A stretch of 64,000 nucleotides of DNA from Methanosarcina vacuolata Z-761 (GCF_000969905.1 NZ_CP009520.1:186001-250000); one strand, 5' to 3'; shown: positions 17,189 to 26,612, numbered from the stretch's first letter. A program made the numbers and translations. The notes: generated by a model not told the origin, from the letters alone.

Positions 17189-20100
17189 TTAATGCGTCTT
17201 TATGTACTCAATCATGCGCGGAGTCAGCAGAGGAATAAGCTCCGGAAGCATATTCGGCATCAAATTATCCATAGCCTTTGGCATAAGGTCAGGAAGCTGC
17301 TCTCTCATGTAGTCAGGCATAGGAACTTTCTTTTCTACAGCTTTGAGCATATCAGGCATGACTTTCGGCATAACCATCGGCATGAGCCTGGGCATCATAA
17401 TCGGCATCATTGGTTTCATCATGGCATCCATGCCAGGCACATATTTGACCATCTTCATCATTGCCTGAAGTGGTGCTGGCATCGCTGCCATCATCTGGGG
17501 CATGAGTTCAACCATCAGGTTGGTCATATTCTCAGGCTGCATGAGGTCGATCATCTTTTCAAAGGGGACCCACGATTCTAGGGTATAGGAGGTTGAGTCA
17601 GGGATATTGTATCCAAGGCTTCTGCCCACAAGAGCTCCCAGATCCTGAGCCTGGATATTGAGGTTGCCTTCCTTTGCTGCTACACGGAACTGGAAAATAC
17701 AGCAAGGGCAAAGCGCTGCAATAATATCGGCTTTAACATCAAGGGCTTCCTGGAGTCTCATATCTCCCAGTTTGTATGCAACCGGCGGTTCGGCTATAAG
17801 GCTTACAACCGAGCCACAGCAGTGGGCTCTTTCCCGGTTGTACTCAAGTTCCCTGAACTTTATTCCAGGTATAGCTTTGAGCAGTTCTCTGGGCGGTTCG
17901 TATATTTCGCCTCCTGCTCTCCCAAGGTGACAGGAATCATGCCACGCTACCACTTTATCTAGAGGCTGTTTAAACTTTGGCTTGAGGACATCGAGATGAT
18001 CCACGAGCACTTCAGAGTAATGTTTTGCCTCAAGCCCATACTCGATACCCAGCTTTTTCGCCCACTGAGGATAGACCGTATGCCACATGAGCCAGCAGGC
18101 AGGGCAGGAAGTGATTACGGTTTTTACGCCCTTCTTTTTCATGTTTGAGACATTCATTCTCATTATTTTTTCAAAAACGTCCCATCTTCCGGCAACAAGC
18201 ATAGGAATTCCGCAGCAGGCTTCCTTGTCTAAAAGACTTGTAAACTCTACTCCTGCATCATCAAGCATACGGACAGCCCCTATAGCAACGTCATTTTCAA
18301 CAAAGGAGGCTGTACAGCCCGCAAAATAGGCGTATTCGGCTTTATCCTTAATCTTTGCCCTGATATCCTCTGGAACCCATTTATCACGGTCTTTTCTGTA
18401 GTTTGCCCAGATATTTCTTTCTTTTAAGAGGCTTGCTGCCATAATCTCAAAAGGCGGGAAGGTCATCTTCTTCTTTTCCTGGACAAGTTTTCCCCGCATG
18501 GTCATCCAGGCATGTTCGATTGGCATGTCAAGCTCGCAGCGGGAATCGCACATCTGGCAGGTAGTACAAGCAAGGAAAGTATTTGTCTGTCTCTGGTCAA
18601 GTTTTTCCCGGCCTGCCAGGTATTCCTTGATAAAAAACCATTTTCCACGAGGTGACTGCGACTCCCAGCCTCTGCCATAATATTGGTCGCACTCGCTCAC
18701 GCAGTACCCGCACTGAGAACAGGAATAGGCAAGCTCTGCGACTTCTGCAGGGATCTCTTTCTCGTCTTTGAAAGAAACCTTGCCAATTCCGGACATGTTT
18801 CCGGCTATTCTGCCAAATGGTTCAAAGGCAGAGCCCATTGATACTGCAGTGTTCAGAAGCCCTTTTCCCTCCAGGGTTTCAGGGTTCATGATACCGTTAG
18901 GATCAATTTCTTTTCTCAGGGCCTCTATTTCAGCAATTCTTTCACCAAAGACACTTTTTCTCTTTGAAGCGAAGAAAAGCCCTGAAGAATAAGCCCTTCC
19001 ACCATTTTCTTCTGCAATTTTCAAAATGCTCAGGGAAAGAGCAAAAGCTGTATTAAAGAGCACGGAGCGCTCCGAATGGCGCATGAAACAGAGTAAAACC
19101 ACATACCCATCGCTTATAACCATGCCTTCGGTAAGCACAGGCAATTTTATTTTCTTCCCGATTTCTTCAAAAGCACTGTCCATTTTCTCAAGAGGCACCA
19201 GGACTTCTGCCGGGATAAACGAAGGACCCAACCTCTTTACTTTCATGGACTTGAACCATTCATCGGTCTCGTATTTTGCAATTTCTTCCGGAAGGATTGT
19301 CCCACCTGCACCTTCGATTGCTTCCCTCAGACCGGAGACGTCTCTTGAGGCAGGGTACATGAAAGTTGAAACGTAAGATACCGGCAACACTGGTCTGTCT
19401 TTATCCACTATTTCTTCATAGTGGAGTTTCCTGGGCGCTTTATTTTTCATATCCGCCCATTCGGGGTTCAGGAAGGAAATTGACCAGAGAGGGATATTTT
19501 TTCTTTTTATCTCTTCTACTGCCTTTTTCAGGGCTGAAGCGCTTGGGAAACTGACAGAAACAGCTTTTCTCTCTTCGAACTTCTGGACTTTCAGGGTTAT
19601 CTCAGTAATAATCCCTATGGTTCCCATTGTCCCGATTAACTTTTTCAGTTCAGGGCCTGAAAACTCCCGGATCTCTCCTGTGGGAAGCACAACTCTGGCT
19701 TTTTCCATACTCTCGTGGCCCCAGCCAAACTCATAACTTCCATAACCGGCTCCGCTCTGGGACAACCATCCTCCAACTGTCGAAGAAGGAGCGCTTGAAG
19801 GAATTGCTTGTAATGAAAGCTCTTTTTCTTTTAGTTTCCTTTCCAGCTTTTCCCAGATTATACCACTCTGCACAACCGCTTTCTGCCCTTCGGTATCGAT
19901 GCTTATGATATTATTCAGTGGTGTAACATCGGCAACGATCCCTCCTTTTGTTGGAATTACCCCTCCGTATCCTGAAGAGGCTCCCGCGCGGGGTACAACC
20001 GGAATCTTATGCCTGTTTGCGAATTTAAGTAGCTTTACTGCGTCTTCTTCGGTCCGGATTTTTACGACGGCTGCAGGGTTAGTATCCCCAATTACCTTCT

Positions 20101-20236
20101 TAACAAGTGGAGGTAAAGCTCCCATATCGTGGTTGTAATAGTGGCGTTCCCGTTTGTCAAGATTGACATATTCCCCAAAGAGTTCGGAGATTTCTTTTTT
20201 CTGAGCTTCTGAAAGTTCCGCTACGCGACTGGTCAT
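17189..20236 (-). CDS. fused FAD-linked oxidase / iron-sulfur (GlcD-GlcF-like) oxidoreductase with Met-rich tail
   Basis: This 1015-residue protein joins several parts. There is a PCMH-type FAD domain (~55-230, VVPRAGASSGYGGV and SSTVGGWLSQSGAGYGS) and an FAD-oxidase C-terminal domain (~230-460). A two-cluster ferredoxin segment follows (CSQCGYCVSEC ~504, CTTCQMCDSRC ~557). Two CCG modules as in GlcF and HdrB come next (EACCGIPML ~674, SCPACW ~710, HDSCHLG ~767, AHCCGS ~805). The fusion resembles D-lactate or 2-hydroxyacid dehydrogenases of archaea, which pass electrons from an organic acid through clusters to a carrier. The last ~105 residues are unusual: more than 25 methionines in MPxxMPxxM-like spacing. 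No export signal is seen. It lies 200 bases downstream of a NapH-like ferredoxin gene on the same strand. Substrate unknown. Confidence 0.85.
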   Translation of the reverse strand: MTSRVAELSEAQKKEISELFGEYVNLDKRERHYYNHDMGALPPLVKKVIGDTNPAAVVKIRTEEDAVKLLKFANRHKIPVVPRAGASSGYGGVIPTKGGIVADVTPLNNIISIDTEGQKAVVQSGIIWEKLERKLKEKELSLQAIPSSAPSSTVGGWLSQSGAGYGSYEFGWGHESMEKARVVLPTGEIREFSGPELKKLIGTMGTIGIITEITLKVQKFEERKAVSVSFPSASALKKAVEEIKRKNIPLWSISFLNPEWADMKNKAPRKLHYEEIVDKDRPVLPVSYVSTFMYPASRDVSGLREAIEGAGGTILPEEIAKYETDEWFKSMKVKRLGPSFIPAEVLVPLEKMDSAFEEIGKKIKLPVLTEGMVISDGYVVLLCFMRHSERSVLFNTAFALSLSILKIAEENGGRAYSSGLFFASKRKSVFGERIAEIEALRKEIDPNGIMNPETLEGKGLLNTAVSMGSAFEPFGRIAGNMSGIGKVSFKDEKEIPAEVAELAYSCSQCGYCVSECDQYYGRGWESQSPRGKWFFIKEYLAGREKLDQRQTNTFLACTTCQMCDSRCELDMPIEHAWMTMRGKLVQEKKKMTFPPFEIMAASLLKERNIWANYRKDRDKWVPEDIRAKIKDKAEYAYFAGCTASFVENDVAIGAVRMLDDAGVEFTSLLDKEACCGIPMLVAGRWDVFEKIMRMNVSNMKKKGVKTVITSCPACWLMWHTVYPQWAKKLGIEYGLEAKHYSEVLVDHLDVLKPKFKQPLDKVVAWHDSCHLGRAGGEIYEPPRELLKAIPGIKFRELEYNRERAHCCGSVVSLIAEPPVAYKLGDMRLQEALDVKADIIAALCPCCIFQFRVAAKEGNLNIQAQDLGALVGRSLGYNIPDSTSYTLESWVPFEKMIDLMQPENMTNLMVELMPQMMAAMPAPLQAMMKMVKYVPGMDAMMKPMMPIMMPRLMPMVMPKVMPDMLKAVEKKVPMPDYMREQLPDLMPKAMDNLMPNMLPELIPLLTPRMIEYIKTH

Positions 20237-20436
20237 GTTTTTTCTCCTAATCTAGCTAATTTGTAGACACTTTCCAGTATGCACATTTTGTCATGTTAAA
20301 GTCAAACTCCGGAAGTCTTTCCGGCTCCCCTATTTTTTACTATATAAGTGGTGATAATAATACTTATTATATTTGTCCAGGGTCATTCCGTTTTTTCTAT
20401 TTATATCGTACCAATAAAATTAATCACCATAGAACT

Positions 20437-21054
20437 TCAAAATTGCAGGGCGTCTTTAGGGCAGACGTCCACACAGCGCCCACATTTGATACAGTCTGGG
20501 TTTGCAGCATCCTGAGTGATTTTGAGCTGCATGGGACAGACTTTTTCACATTTCTTACAGTTAATACATTTTTCCTTTTCGAGTTTAAGAGGATACTTTT
20601 TACCACCAAGCAGGCGTTGAGCTGTCCCCATAGGACAGAAGGAACACCAGGTTCTTGGGCTCAGGTAACTGCCCAGAAGGGTTGCGATTGCAGTTGTTAC
20701 CAGGCACATCATTACAAACACCATGCCGATTTTCTCAAAAGTATTGAGGCTTCCAATAGTGTTTGATATCCTGTATCCCATAAAGCCCATTAGCAGGAAA
20801 AATATTGGCAGGCGGATCGACAGGGACCGCAGAGTGGGGGGTATCTTCTTTTTCCTTGAAATCTTGCTGACCCAGAAATCAACAAAACTTCCCCTGGGAC
20901 AGAGATTTCCGCAGAACCACCGGCCTCTGAAAGGACTAATCAGAAAGAGCGCTGCAAAAACCAGTAGCAAGAAGTATCCGAGTACAGGATACCAGAGCCC
21001 TCCTATGGAAACGATAAGAACTATAATTCCCAGGTAGGGCGTTATTTTAAGCAA
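20437..21054 (-). CDS. NapH-like membrane-bound 4Fe-4S protein
   Basis: A 205-residue membrane ferredoxin. About four transmembrane helices carry two cysteine pairs in the NapH/CcoG style: RWFCGNLCPRGSF after helix 2 and SPRTWCSFCPMGTAQ after helix 4. The C-terminus is a soluble 2[4Fe-4S] ferredoxin: CINCKKCEKVCP and CIKCGRCVDVCP. Such proteins move electrons between a membrane carrier and soluble partners. It starts six bases downstream of an HTH regulator gene and is followed 200 bases later by the large iron-sulfur flavoenzyme, a likely electron-transfer partner. Regulation by the adjacent HTH protein is likely. Confidence 0.85.
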   Translation of the reverse strand: MLKITPYLGIIVLIVSIGGLWYPVLGYFLLLVFAALFLISPFRGRWFCGNLCPRGSFVDFWVSKISRKKKIPPTLRSLSIRLPIFFLLMGFMGYRISNTIGSLNTFEKIGMVFVMMCLVTTAIATLLGSYLSPRTWCSFCPMGTAQRLLGGKKYPLKLEKEKCINCKKCEKVCPMQLKITQDAANPDCIKCGRCVDVCPKDALQF

Positions 21055-21060
21055 AGTGAA

Positions 21061-21420
21061 TCAACCTCCGTTTTCCCATTTGTCAAGTTCCTGTCCGAGC
21101 CTTTCAGCCCAGGAATTCACCACGGTCATGATGATATTTTTTATTTTAGCCCTTGCGTTGACCTTATACTTGAAAATGTAGCCTCCTCCATCCAGATTCT
21201 GCTGCGACCTTTGCAGAATTTCTTTTTCGTGTAGTTTTTTGACGGAGCGCTGGATTGTGGAAATATCCAATTTCAAGACTTTTGAGAGAAACTCAGTGTC
21301 AACCCACTGCTCTTTCTCATTTAAAAAGTACTTCATAACCTTAAGGTCAGCCTTTGTAAGGTTAAGGGCGCACTTGATCACGTCTTCGATTTTGAACTCT
21401 TTACAGGCAAAGTCTATCAT
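21061..21420 (-). CDS. winged-helix transcriptional regulator (MarR/TrmB-like)
   Basis: A 119-residue protein with a single winged-helix domain: LTKADLKVMKYFL, then WVDTEFLSKVLKLDISTIQRSVKKLHEKEILQR as recognition helices, and the wing NLDGGGYIFKYKV. The C-terminal ~35 residues form a helix suited to dimerisation (IIMTVVNSWAERLGQELDKW). Small regulators of this build are common in archaea. It leads an apparent operon with a NapH-like ferredoxin and probably the downstream flavoenzyme. Palindromic ACAGTACTGT and related AGTACTGT copies lie directly upstream and are good candidates for autoregulatory binding sites. Confidence 0.85.
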   Translation of the reverse strand: MIDFACKEFKIEDVIKCALNLTKADLKVMKYFLNEKEQWVDTEFLSKVLKLDISTIQRSVKKLHEKEILQRSQQNLDGGGYIFKYKVNARAKIKNIIMTVVNSWAERLGQELDKWENGG

Positions 21421-21440
21421 TTCAATCCCTCTAAAGCACT

Positions 21441-21520
21441 ACAGTACTGTAATATTACCACAGCCGTATATATACGATACCAAGTACTGTATTGTACAGC
21501 CAAAAATGAGAAGTACTGTG
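21441..21520. promoter_or_regulatory. AGTACTGT operator-like cluster
   Basis: Three copies of AGTACTGT occur at 21443-21450 (within the perfect palindrome ACAGTACTGT), 21483-21490 and 21512-21519. A half-site TGTACAG lies at about 21493. They surround TATATATAC-rich sequence that would serve as the promoter of the HTH regulator gene. The arrangement suits cooperative binding by a dimeric winged-helix protein. The rest of the gap to 22004 has no gene. Confidence 0.55.
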
Positions 21521-21814
21521 ATTTTTAACGTGTTTTTAACCTTGCTGCCTTGCAGAAAAATAAAAATAGTCTGCACATAAAAAGGAGAGTGCAATTAAAG
21601 CCTCTTCGGCGTGTCTTTATAAAATGAGATATTTGTCTAGGGACTTCGATATCTTATTCATTCGCGACATTTACGGAAACATTTTTATACTTCCTTATTT
21701 AATTTGCGAACTGCGGTTTAATGAGCAGATTAAACTTTAAGGCTTTCTTTTTCACAGGAAAACCCTATTCTCATAGTGTTCAGCTCATTAAAATCCACAA
21801 ACACTCAATAAAAG

Positions 21815-21845
21815 ACCGGCAGGTTTCTCCTTTTTCCCTGCCGGT
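21815..21845 (-). terminator. terminator hairpin downstream of sufB
   Basis: ACCGGCAGG and CCTGCCGGT form a perfect 9-bp GC-rich stem with a 13-base loop. Read on the minus strand it is followed by CTTTTATT. It is about 160 bases after the sufB stop. Confidence 0.7.
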
Positions 21846-22004
21846 TTCACACACCCGGTTCCAGAATATTCTGGTTCGGAGAAGTTGTATCCAGATTTAG
21901 TTTTTCTAGACCCCTTATTTCCCCTTATCCGATATCACTGTTCAAGCTTTATTATCTTAAATTATGTCTGTTTTGGATTCTGTTCGGATTCTATTCGTTC
22001 ATAA

Positions 22005-23228
22005 TTACATTCCAAAGGCTGTCTGTGTAATCGTGTTTTCGATTTCTTTTTTCAGTTCCTCCGGAATTCCCCTTATTCCTACGTCCAGGAACCCGCGTAC
22101 AATCATGCCTACAGCTTCATCTTCGGTAAGGCCTCTGGCCATAAGATACTCTACCTGGTCTTTAGCAATTTTTCCAACTGCGGCTTCGTGAGTAAGTTCT
22201 ATATCATCTACGTTTGCTTCAAGGATGGGGATTGCAAGCTGGCTTCCTTTATCGGTAAGGACAAGCCCTTTGCATTCAAGGTGCCCTTTTGCTCCCTTTG
22301 CATTGCCTATCATTTCTCCTCTTGCAATTATTCTTCCGCCGATTGTAATAGTCCTCGATATAAGCTCAGCCTTCGTGCCAGGCGCATTGAATATCGCCTT
22401 GCTTCCGAGATCCAGTTCAGAGCCTGGATGGGCAATGGCTATAGTATTTAACCTGGTTACTGCTCCTTCTCCCTCAAGTTTGACAGTTGGATACGTCTGG
22501 ACAGAACGAACAGGTTTCAGGCAGATATAATTGCTTACGTAAGTTCCACCTTCTTCCACAGTAACTACCGTCCTTGGCCTGACTCCTATCTGCTCGGCCC
22601 AGTTGTGGATCATTGTGAAATTCAGAGTAGCGCCTTTTTTCACGTACATTTCGGAAATTCCCAGGTGCAGACCTTCTTCTACTCCCTTTTTAGCTGTGCA
22701 GCCTGTAATTATGTCAAGGCTGGCGCCTTCCTCGACGATTATGATATTATGTACGGTCTGATACGCCTTTTTACTGTTCAGCATAAGGCAAGTCTGGACA
22801 GGCATTGAGGATTTCTTGCCAGCAGGTACCCGGATAAAGTATCCGTCCGCATTTTCAAGGTAAGTTTTTGCGGTGTATTTGTCGGTGTCAACAGACACAA
22901 GTTTCCATGAGTAATCTTTAAGCCAGTCATATTTTTCCAGGGCTTTCTGGGTGGACATAAGTTCTACATTTTCATCTTTCAGGGAAGAATGCGATACTGC
23001 ATTATCAAGCACCAGCAGACTGCCAGATCGGCCTTCTTCGCTAGGCACGACTCCTACCTGGAGCAGGGTTCTTTTGCTTTCTTCGTCAAGGGTCTGGAGG
23101 TCTTCTATAGGCTTGCTAATCCGGGAACCTTCCTCAAATTTTTCCAGCTCTATATCTTCTCCAAAAGCTGCCTTTTTCTCGACTGCGCTTTCAGCGCGCT
23201 TTTTCAGGTTCACTTCATCAGTCTGCAT
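22005..23228 (-). CDS. sufB: Fe-S cluster assembly scaffold SufB/SufD-like
   Basis: The protein (407 residues) has the right-handed beta-helix character of SufB/SufD: VHNIIIVEEGASLDIITGCT, LHLGISEMYVKKGATLNFTM, GVRPRTVVTVEEGGTYVSN, and the C-terminal ILEANVDDIELTHEAAVGKI with conserved acidic/His residues. EYLMARGLTEDEAVGMIVRG is the family's end signature. I start at the ATG at 23228, behind GAGGAG. It overlaps the end of sufC by 19 bases, so translation is coupled. With SufC it forms the minimal SufBC scaffold thought to be the ancestral archaeal iron-sulfur assembly system. Confidence 0.93.
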   Translation of the reverse strand: MQTDEVNLKKRAESAVEKKAAFGEDIELEKFEEGSRISKPIEDLQTLDEESKRTLLQVGVVPSEEGRSGSLLVLDNAVSHSSLKDENVELMSTQKALEKYDWLKDYSWKLVSVDTDKYTAKTYLENADGYFIRVPAGKKSSMPVQTCLMLNSKKAYQTVHNIIIVEEGASLDIITGCTAKKGVEEGLHLGISEMYVKKGATLNFTMIHNWAEQIGVRPRTVVTVEEGGTYVSNYICLKPVRSVQTYPTVKLEGEGAVTRLNTIAIAHPGSELDLGSKAIFNAPGTKAELISRTITIGGRIIARGEMIGNAKGAKGHLECKGLVLTDKGSQLAIPILEANVDDIELTHEAAVGKIAKDQVEYLMARGLTEDEAVGMIVRGFLDVGIRGIPEELKKEIENTITQTAFGM

Positions 23229-23959
23229 TTTATACACTCCTCATACCCTCTGCTCTTTATTTCTTCCAGCATTTTCAGGGGATTTCCTGAACACATAACC
23301 GTTCCATTGCAAAGGATGTACCCTCTATCTGCATTTACATAATCCAGAATCTGGCCGGTATGGGTAATTATAAGGGCAGATTTACCTTTCTTGCAGCCTT
23401 CCCCAGGACAGTTCAGTCCTTCTTCAAGTAGTTCCTTTATTGTTATCCCTACCTGTTCTATGCTTACGAGGTCCACTCCGGATTCCGGCTCGTCAAGCAG
23501 GTAAAGGCTTGGGTTCTGGGTTGCAAGCTGAAGAAGTTCTGAACGTTTGATTTCTCCTCCCGAAAAGCCCACATTCACATCTCTGTCCATAAAGCGCTTC
23601 ATATCCAGATCCTCAACAAGGGCCTCCGGATTTTTAGTTCCTTTCGATAACACCTTTACAAGATCCCTCAATTTAATTCCGGACATATCTGGAGGGCGCT
23701 GCATCATAATTCCCAGGCCAAGGCGGGCTCGTTCATCTACCGGCATCCCGGTAATATCTTTTCCTTTAAACAGAATTCTGCCTTTTATAACTCTGTATTC
23801 GCTGAAGCCCATGATCGTTCTCATCAGAGCTGACTTTCCGGCTCCATTTGGCCCAAAAAGCACATTGGTATATCCTTTTTTGACTTCGAGGTTCACGTCA
23901 TGAAGCAAAATTTTTCCGTTTACCTCTACAGTCAGATCCTCTATTTTTAGCATCAACAT
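23210..23959 (-). CDS. sufC: Fe-S cluster assembly ATPase SufC
   Basis: An ABC-type ATPase of 249 residues. Walker A is GPNGAGKSAL, the signature is FSGGEIKRSELLQ, Walker B is LYLLDEPESGVD, and the switch His is LIITHTGQIL. GVDLVSIEQV after the D-loop is typical of SufC rather than transport ABCs. A CPGEGCKKG insertion and a C-terminal ECIKCRLMK add cysteine pairs not seen in bacterial SufC, possibly binding metal or clusters. It is the first gene of the sufCB operon. Its upstream gap (23960-24441) contains AT-rich promoter sequence and nothing else I can name. Confidence 0.95.
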   Translation of the reverse strand: MLMLKIEDLTVEVNGKILLHDVNLEVKKGYTNVLFGPNGAGKSALMRTIMGFSEYRVIKGRILFKGKDITGMPVDERARLGLGIMMQRPPDMSGIKLRDLVKVLSKGTKNPEALVEDLDMKRFMDRDVNVGFSGGEIKRSELLQLATQNPSLYLLDEPESGVDLVSIEQVGITIKELLEEGLNCPGEGCKKGKSALIITHTGQILDYVNADRGYILCNGTVMCSGNPLKMLEEIKSRGYEECIKCRLMK

Positions 23960-24441
23960 TTTCTCCCTTTATTTCATTTTTAATATGGTTCCCCTCTACT
24001 TTTGTTCATTTAAATGAAATAATACTTGAAAGTAAATTTATTTAAACTTCACTTTAAATGGCTGGAAAAACGTCAAGAGCCGGACAATTTCAGCATATTT
24101 TCCCACCTTCCGTTATTTCCCACCAAATCCTGTATTCTTTTTAGAGGACATTCTATTTCTAACTATAGATTCTTTATTAATTTTCTGTAACTTATATTCT
24201 TTAAAATTAAAATGTTAAAATCCAGAATTTTTATAAAATCTATTTCAAATACAGGGTTATAAAGTAAAATTTTTAGAATAGAAGTTTTTAATTTGTTTAG
24301 GATATCTGGCTTTGCAGAAATCGATCTAAATAGCTCTGACTGGATCTGAAAATGAATGTGTAAAAGTATATCAGGTAATTCAGTTTAAACAATTGAATAT
24401 TCTTTATTTACTAGGATTTCTACATAACCGAATATTTTAAT

Positions 24442-25104
24442 TTATTCCAGGTCCATGCGCAGACCGACTTCGATTTCGACAAATTCTGCTGGAAAAATCT
24501 CTTTTATTTTTTCTCTATGAGCGGTACAATGCCCTGCTGCTATGAGTTCCATCCCTCTCAGCCTTTCAAACTCCTTGCTATCGTGAAGCCCCCCAATAAT
24601 TCCCTTTACTTTTCCGTAACGGTTGGCAGTATCCAGAATTGCGGCAAGCCCAGGGTGAGCACAGCCTGTAAGTACATAAGATCCGTTTCCCGTATCCAGA
24701 ATAAGAGCCTGCTCCTTTACCTTGTCTCCAAGTTCCCCTGTACTCCTGATGCCACGAGAGATTTCTACAGGATCTTTTATTTCGATAAGAGTTGCCCTGT
24801 TCTTAATTTCTCTTTTAAGATTCTCCGAAAAAGAAGCAGGAACATAGACCTCAAGCCCGGGATTTGCCTGAAGGACCTCCGGAAGGCCTCCTATATGATC
24901 CCAGTGCTGGTGAGAGAGAATTATTTTTCCGATGCCGGCTGGGTCAATGTTGAGCCTCTTCATGTGTTCCAGGAGGAGAGGGCCATCCCATCCGGTGTCA
25001 AAAAGAAGGATTTCGCGATTTGTTTCAATAAGAGCTGCAAAACCCCAGCTTTCTGTAAAACCCTGACCGGCTTTGTTGTCATAAATGACAGTAAGCCTGA
25101 ACAT
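24442..25104 (-). CDS. metallo-beta-lactamase-fold hydrolase
   Basis: A 220-residue MBL-fold enzyme. The dinuclear metal motif is LSHQHWDHIGG (HxHxDH), with an upstream Asp (LFDTGWDG) and downstream His residues in YVLTGCAHPGL and GGLHDSKEF. The pattern DNKAGQGFTESWGFAALIET is that of the archaeal subgroup related to dihydropterin/beta-ribofuranosylaminobenzene phosphate synthase (MptA-adjacent COG1237), which is linked to methanopterin-type cofactors. That specific activity is not proven for this member. It begins 9 bases after the nrpRI stop on the same strand, so is probably co-transcribed with it. Confidence 0.85.
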   Translation of the reverse strand: MFRLTVIYDNKAGQGFTESWGFAALIETNREILLFDTGWDGPLLLEHMKRLNIDPAGIGKIILSHQHWDHIGGLPEVLQANPGLEVYVPASFSENLKREIKNRATLIEIKDPVEISRGIRSTGELGDKVKEQALILDTGNGSYVLTGCAHPGLAAILDTANRYGKVKGIIGGLHDSKEFERLRGMELIAAGHCTAHREKIKEIFPAEFVEIEVGLRMDLE

Positions 25105-25113
25105 TGGGATTCC

Positions 25114-26085
25114 TCAGATTTCTGTCATGGTTTTATATTCCATAACAGTAGAAACAGGATTTGTCTTCATTTTAATTCCGGTCTCTTCAAGGGCGCAGAT
25201 GCCATTAATGCCTCCTACTATTGCAATCCCGTACTTTCCGGTTTCAACGGGGGCTCCAAATAAAGTTTCATCAATTTCTCCCGGAGGGAAATAACCCGCA
25301 AGGCCGACTTTTTCTACTGTTTTGAGAACTTCTCTAGCTCTGTCATAAGCTGAACAATTAATCTGCCGCATATTGGCAAGGATTTTACCTTCCCCTTTTT
25401 CAAGCACGTCAAGGACAGAAGTGGTCTTTCTGCTCATGAAAATTTGTATAGGATCAATTGAGGTTCCACTGTAGGAAATCAAATCTGAAAACCGTGCAGG
25501 TTTTTGATTTTCTATCTGAAGAATTCCGCCGTAAGCAGGTTCCACAGGGATGCCAGCTTTTAGAAGGAGACCATCAAAAGCGACGCTGCAAACCGTAGCT
25601 ATTCCTATTTTTCCAGGGGGTAGGGAAATCAGTTCTTCATCTTCTTCAATAATCTTTACTCTAGGGCTTATCATATACCCTTCGTGTGCAGTATATGATA
25701 CCACCTCAATAACAGTCTCTAAATCGTCCTTATCAAAGTATGATATATTTACAGGAACTACTCCATCATTGGTTTCAGGATTATACGTGGTTCTAAACGC
25801 CATTTCTTCTATCCGGGATATTACAAAACCAAACCGGTCTGCGATGAGGGCGTCGCTCATCTCCCTCTCTCCAAGCTCGGTAAGTGTACGACCTGCATAT
25901 CCGTGTTTGCTTGTAAATCCTCTTTCATCCAGGATCCTAAGATGGTAACGGACCGCTCGCTCTCCTATATCATAGCCCCGGTTATTAAGTTCATCAGCTA
26001 TTGCCCGGGCACCTATAGGTTTGTCACTTTCGTGAATTACCCTCATAATTTCAATGAGTTTTCGCTCAATTTGCGGATCCATCAT
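25114..26085 (-). CDS. nrpRI: nitrogen regulatory repressor NrpRI
   Basis: NrpR represses nif and glnA promoters in methanogens and is relieved by 2-oxoglutarate. Here an N-terminal winged helix (KPIGARAIADELNNRGYDIGERAVRYHLRILDERG) is joined to a single NrpR/DUF128 effector domain with PPGKIGIATVCSVAFDGLL and GLAGYFPPGEIDETLFGAP. One effector domain plus the DNA-binding domain is the NrpRI form; in Methanosarcina the second domain is made by a separate gene, NrpRII. I take the ATG at 26085, with GGTG six bases upstream. The downstream MBL-fold gene probably shares its mRNA. Confidence 0.9.
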   Translation of the reverse strand: MMDPQIERKLIEIMRVIHESDKPIGARAIADELNNRGYDIGERAVRYHLRILDERGFTSKHGYAGRTLTELGEREMSDALIADRFGFVISRIEEMAFRTTYNPETNDGVVPVNISYFDKDDLETVIEVVSYTAHEGYMISPRVKIIEEDEELISLPPGKIGIATVCSVAFDGLLLKAGIPVEPAYGGILQIENQKPARFSDLISYSGTSIDPIQIFMSRKTTSVLDVLEKGEGKILANMRQINCSAYDRAREVLKTVEKVGLAGYFPPGEIDETLFGAPVETGKYGIAIVGGINGICALEETGIKMKTNPVSTVMEYKTMTEI

Positions 26086-26326
26086 GTTTAACACCGTTAT
26101 ACTTTACGAGAAAAATGAATTGCCTTTGATTTTGGCATGAAAGTTCTTCCAAGTACTTTCATTTCTTTGTGCCTGTGATTAGAAGAATTTCATGTGCGTT
26201 TGGCAAGATTCTATAATTTTTATCTAAGCTCTGAGTAAAGCCTGTTCTCTCCTGGCTTCCCCAAAACCGATTTAGTTCTTATTTATATTCAATTATAGTA
26301 AATCTTTTCGTAGTAATATATTTTAT

Positions 26327-26348
26327 CTCCCGAGTCCCGGCTCGGGAG
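26327..26348. other. GC-rich hairpin
   Basis: CTCCCGAG and CTCGGGAG form a perfect 8-bp stem around TCCCGG, followed by further GC-rich inverted pieces (GAGCCCTTTTCG, AGAGGGCT). It stands out in AT-rich DNA of the gap 26095-26612. Whether it terminates transcription of the zinc-ribbon gene is unclear. Confidence 0.5.
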
Positions 26349-26442
26349 GACGGAGCCCTTTTCGCTTCGCTCAAGAGGGCTGAATTATGGGTAACATAAA
26401 TTGTTTTTCAATTTGCTGAAAAGGGCTGATTTACCTGCAGCC

Positions 26443-26545
26443 TTTTTGAAAAGGCAACTGCAAACCTTTTTTGAAAAGGCTTGATCGCAAATCTTTTTTG
26501 AAAAGGTTTGATCGAAAACGTTGTTACGGTTTGATCAACCGGCGC
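26443..26545. repeat. dispersed palindromic repeat (TTTTTTGAAAAGG type), copy 1
   Basis: CCTTTTTGAAAAGG-like palindromes occur three times in tandem with linkers TTGATCGCAAAT and TTTGATCGAAAACG. The same units occur in inverted orientation at 38552-38635. Each can fold into a short hairpin. They lie downstream of the zinc-ribbon gene. Confidence 0.8.
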
Positions 26546-26612
26546 AACTATAGAATTAGGGGGGGTTAAGTTACGCTGGGTTATATGAAGGTGGTTGTGT
26601 TTAGTTATATCC

